Notes under the pieces: model-generated | Seen by the model: the letters and a program-made list of their open reading frames with translations, nothing else | Database searches by the model: none | What the model was told of the DNA's origin: nothing | Position numbers and translations under genes: made by a program | Shown: in pieces, positions 60,289 through 64,000 of the stretch | How positions within the stretch are numbered: the first letter of the stretch is position 1 | Layout: each line of letters starts with the position of its first letter | Source: Prunella strophiata | Lineage: Eukaryota; Chordata; Aves; Passeriformes; Prunellidae | Length of the DNA: 64,000 nucleotides | Reading direction: 5' to 3' | NCBI GenBank assembly: GCA_036583965.1 | Contig: JAZBQD010000021.1 | Location: 17,589,266-17,653,265 of the forward strand

Positions 60289-60443
60289 TATGTCCTAAAA
60301 CCAGCACCTCCTGCTCCCCAGAATGGTTTCACAGAGGTGGCAAAATATAAATGCACAGCCTGAGCTCCCTGAGCTCTCTTTGACTGCAATAAATCAGCAG
60401 AGGAGAAATAAATATGTATTTAATGTAGAAACTTTTAAAAAGG
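60289..60443 (+). repeat. left arm of a long inverted repeat
   Basis: The reverse complement of this arm lies at 61620-61760. Shared blocks include CCCAGAATGGTTTCA, AGAGGTGGCAAA, AATGCACAGCCTGAGCT and GCAATAAATCAGCAGAGGAG followed by AAATAAATATGTATT. This arm carries a 9-bp insertion (a duplicated GAGCTCCCT) that keeps reading frame. Identity is about 90% by eye over the core. ACATACCAA-ATGC-TTGGTATGT, a perfect 9-bp dyad, overlaps its outer end (60272-60293). Confidence 0.9.
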
Positions 60444-61619
60444 CATATCTAACTCCAATGTATAGAGAAGAAATTCAGACCTTAGTGAAACACTGAATTA
60501 CTGAGAGTCTTGATGTTCTGTGGGATTAGAGAAGTGGTTTTACTGCACAGAAATGTTGTAATCATCAGTCAATATGAACAGCTCTCTGATGGAAAAATTT
60601 TGCACACAAAGTTTAAATGCAAGATCAAAAGGTTTGAGGTTTTGTGGTTTTTTAATTATCATGATATTTTTTTTTATTCCATCCTGCTGGCCATGGGATG
60701 TGTTCATGACAAAAGCACTGCCAGGGGAGGCTGAAGGAGAAATTAAATGGAATTAGAGTGACAGGTTCCATGTACCTCTAGGAGCACACAGGCAAAGGTG
60801 CACACACCCCAAACACCATCACCAGCAGCTGCTGTACCTCTATCAAAACAAAGCAAAATAAATCCTGGCCAGCCTAAATCAAAGAGTCAGTAACTCTTTA
60901 AAAACAACAGGGGGAAAAAAAAAGTTTCAAAATATGTGTGCCATAAATAAAAAATACAAGTGGAGTGCAGTATTGATCCCAGTTGTGAGTTGAGGTGTAG
61001 AGAACTGCAGAGCTGGCACTCACAGCCCTCTGAACTGACAATAAATCCCAGCTTTGCCATCTCCAAATTACCATTCTGCACCTCTCCACTTGGAGGGAAG
61101 TCATTAATTAGGCTGGCTTCCTTACTCAGGAGGTAAAGGTAGAATAATTCCACAATTCCCTCTGGCCAGCTCCTTTTTTACAACTTGTGTGGGACCTTCT
61201 GCAAACTGATGGGTAAAAATCATCCCTCAGCAAATGCCATGCAGGGAGGTAGAGCAGAGCCAAAGAAAGAGAAAGGTAAAATTGCTGATGAATTTGTGGT
61301 GCAGCTGATTGCTGATGCTGGGGGAAAATGAGTGCTGCCAAGCTACATGGGGAGTGCTTTTGGAATGTGCAATAAATCTCAGTTTGTTTTCCACTGTAGT
61401 CAAGAAAAGTCATTCAAATGTGGCACCAAGGGATCACAGTTCCAGGTATTTTCTTTTTTTGAGCACAGTTTTCTACAAGGGGATTTTTGGGAGCAAGGTT
61501 TATAAACTCACCTGGGAGAGGGGAAAATGCAAACCAGATCCTCTGGATATCCCTGAGAACAGCAGCTCAGCTGCTGCACGTGTGGGACACTGTTAAAGTG
61601 TCAACATTTTCTTGTCCAG
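60444..61619. other. sequence between the inverted arms
   Basis: About 1.2 kb with no recognisable gene. A transposase frame is not visible. A near-perfect palindrome CAGCAGCT-C-AGCTGCTG lies at about 61561-61577, close to the right arm. Confidence 0.5.
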
Positions 61620-61760
61620 GAAAGCATTTTTAAAAATTTCTGCATTGAATACATATTTATTTCTCCTCTGCTGATTTATTGCAATCAAAGACAGCTCAGG
61701 CTGTGCATTCATAGTTTGCCACCTCTCTTTGAAACCATTCTGGGATGGTTTTGGGACATA
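61620..61760 (-). repeat. right arm of a long inverted repeat
   Basis: This is the reverse-complement partner of 60289-60443. Both arms are open in the same frame and give similar peptides (a shared core AINQQRRNKYVFN, preceded by N-A-Q-P-E-L). Most differences are single substitutions and the one large gap is 9 bp. This could hint at a former coding or strongly conserved origin, but it may be chance over about 45 codons. Confidence 0.9.
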
Positions 61761-64000
61761 TTTTGCAGTTTTGAAAGCAAACAAATTGACATTTAATGGG
61801 TGACTTTAAATTCTGACTCAAATCAAACCAAGGTTTTGCAGCTTTTCGTGGCAGAATTTGTTTTGATGCAGTTGAATTTCTGACACCTTCCTGCTGCACC
61901 AGCAGAACACCTACAGGGAAGTGGGCAGGTGGGGGAACCAAACCTGGGAAAACACCAGACTTTTGGAACAGCTCAGGAGAGAGATTTGTAAATTCTGAGA
62001 TTTGTAAATTCTGGCACAGCTGCCACCTCCCACAGGGACATTTATTTCCATTCTGTCAACATTTCCATTGAATCCCAAACTGAAAAATGCTCCATTTTTC
62101 ACTGCCTCAGCCAAACTTACTGACTTCACTCCTCCTTTTCCTGATACAAATATTAAAAAAAGGCAAATAAAAATTAACATTCAAATATCCATACTGTGAG
62201 AAGTTTCACTTCTCCCAGGTTTCCAAGGAAGGAGCAAGTTTGACTTTCTAATACTTGTTCAGGCATACCAAGATGCATAAGCACTAATGGAAAACAAATA
62301 CAGATAATCCTGCTGCAGACCATTAATGGAATAATGAGATGTCATTAACATGTAAAAAGAATTTAAGGAGCTAAGACAATTTGAGAATGATTGGCATGTG
62401 GAAGAAAAATAGCTATACAGTATTTGCTCATTTCATTTAACTGTTTAGAAAAAATCTTAAATATTTAATCCAAATTTTCAGTCACCAGCTCATGAATTAC
62501 CCATAAGTAACTTAATTTTCTCTACACTCCCAAAAAAAAAAAAAAAAAGGGAAATGACTAAGACAGTTCAATGACTAAGCTGTATTTTGCCCCTCATTCC
62601 CAAATTTCTGATTTTGGTGATTAAATATAGACTGGGATTATGTAAAAGTTAGAAGTTCACACATAACCTCTAACAGAAAAATGGGCAGGAAATCCACACC
62701 CAGCCTTCTTCATCACCCAGGACCTCCAGCAGCAGGAAACAGGAGTGTGCAGCCCCAGAACAGCACAGAAACTGCTCAGAAAAAGTGTTTTCATGAGAAA
62801 AACCCTTAGCAAACCTTTCTATTCCAGGTTTGCAGCTCTCCCATCCTGCCACAACACCTGCAGCCTGTTAACCACCCCAGAACCACTGCCCACCAGGAAA
62901 TATTCACTGAACTCAGGTGCCTGATCCAGGAGGAAAAACTCTTTTTAGGAGGCCTTAATTCAGGTCTACAAAGCTCTTACACTTATGGAGTGTGCTGAAA
63001 ACCCTTCTCAAAGTGTGGAATCCATGAGCTGTTGGTGTGGGTAGTAATCCACGTGGAAAAAGACTATTTTAGACAAAATAATTCTCTTATTTCCCTCAGG
63101 GGAGGCCTGTATTTGTTTTCTTTATACTTATGAAACAGCTAAATGCAAAACATTTATGAAGAGAACCATCCTGATGGGAAAGGAGTGAGCTCAGGAAGGC
63201 AGCTGGAGTGTAACTAATATCAACAGATAAAAACATGGAGGGAGCCAGTTATCCAAGACACTCACACTCATTAAATTAGCATTCCCTTCTCCATGAAAGC
63301 AGAATTCAGCAGTTTGGCCCCATTAAGTTGTTCCTTCCTAAACACACCCAGGAGATCTGCAGTGCTGCCTGGGGGCTCTGGCTGTGCTTTAGGGGCTGCA
63401 GCTCAGAACAAACCATCCCAGCCTCCCTTCCTGGGCTGCCTCCAGCAAAAGTGGGGTTTTTCCCTGGAATCAGAGCTCCCATCCCTGCCCAGCTCACTGG
63501 GCTCTCAGCTGGTGCCAGGCAGCTCAGCTGCACATTCCAGCTCCACCTGAGCCTGGCTCTGCAGCTGATGGGCCCATTTAATCTGCTTGGGGGATGATGG
63601 GATTTCAGGCAATAAAAGTTTTAAAAGTTTTCCTAGCTGCAAAAACTTATTTGAAGAGATCTGTTCTATCTTAAAACCTGCTGTGGACCTGAAATGCACC
63701 ACCTGAAAAGCAAACTTGCATGAATGTCAGCTACAATGAATGCTTGCTCCTAGAAAACTGCTTTGAATTTAGTACAGATTAATATCAAATTGCCAAGGAT
63801 TAAATATATCTATATCTATCTAGATCTTTCTATATAAAATATATATTTAATCTATATCTATATATATTTAATCAAGGAATGTGCTCAAAACATTAATCAA
63901 GGCAAACAAACTAACATTTGTTCTCTGTTAGCTCAGCTCTTTTTGGGTTCTGTAACTGAATGGCACAACTGGGCTCCAGAGCCAAAGGAACGGGGGAAAA
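61761..64000. other. unique noncoding DNA
   Basis: No gene is recognised. A-runs occur at 62533-62548. An AT-rich patch with dyad symmetry (GATTAAATATAT at 63798-63809, ATATATTTAATC at 63862-63873) lies near the end. Confidence 0.5.

Overview
The window looks like noncoding DNA from a bird nuclear genome, most likely a songbird, either intergenic or inside a very large intron. The evidence is: three reverse-oriented 3' ends of CR1 LINEs (the typical avian retrotransposon); several short solo LTRs of avian endogenous-retrovirus type, one with a perfect 6-bp target-site duplication; AT-rich, CpG-poor unique sequence; and no mammalian SINEs or L1. There is no operon structure, no tRNA or rRNA, and no multi-exon gene that I can recognise. 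Nearly all open reading frames here are short chance frames or read-through of tandem repeats.

Layout. 1-8.2 kb: unique noncoding DNA with simple repeats. 8.2-10.2 kb: a near-perfect 41-bp minisatellite in which each unit carries a 10-bp stem hairpin. 12.2-13.8 kb: a minus-strand LTR whose internal 32-bp motif has expanded to about 37 copies. 14.0-14.5 kb: a second, unrelated LTR. 14.5-30.9 kb: mostly unique DNA with CR1 fragments at 20.1 and 28.1 kb, a perfect 17-bp palindrome at 27.7 kb and several stretches that resemble conserved noncoding elements. 30.9-31.4 kb: a 20-bp array with higher-order structure. 35.8-36.0 kb: a homopurine GGAAAAGAAGAA-type array. 36-44.9 kb: unique DNA that includes the only reading frame I think deserves testing as a gene (38054-38341, minus). 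It has a signal-peptide-like N-terminus, a canonical-looking EF-hand loop, a poly(A) signal about 80 nt after the stop, and GATA motifs upstream. 44.9-45.5 kb: a long (AAT)n array. 45.8-49.7 kb: a cluster of LTRs, including a second copy of the 12-kb LTR with only two copies of its 32-bp motif. 51.7 kb: CR1. 52.2-53.1 kb: a 60-bp minisatellite. 57.9-58.4 kb: a second copy of the 14-kb LTR. 60.3-61.8 kb: two roughly 140-bp arms in inverted orientation, about 1.2 kb apart. 61.8-64 kb: unique and AT-rich.

No genes can be shown to work together here. The main content is repeat biology: six tandem arrays totalling about 5.4 kb (about 8.5% of the window), at least one born inside an LTR, plus several perfect dyads. 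All identities and copy numbers were counted by eye, and family names are from memory of avian repeats rather than from a search.
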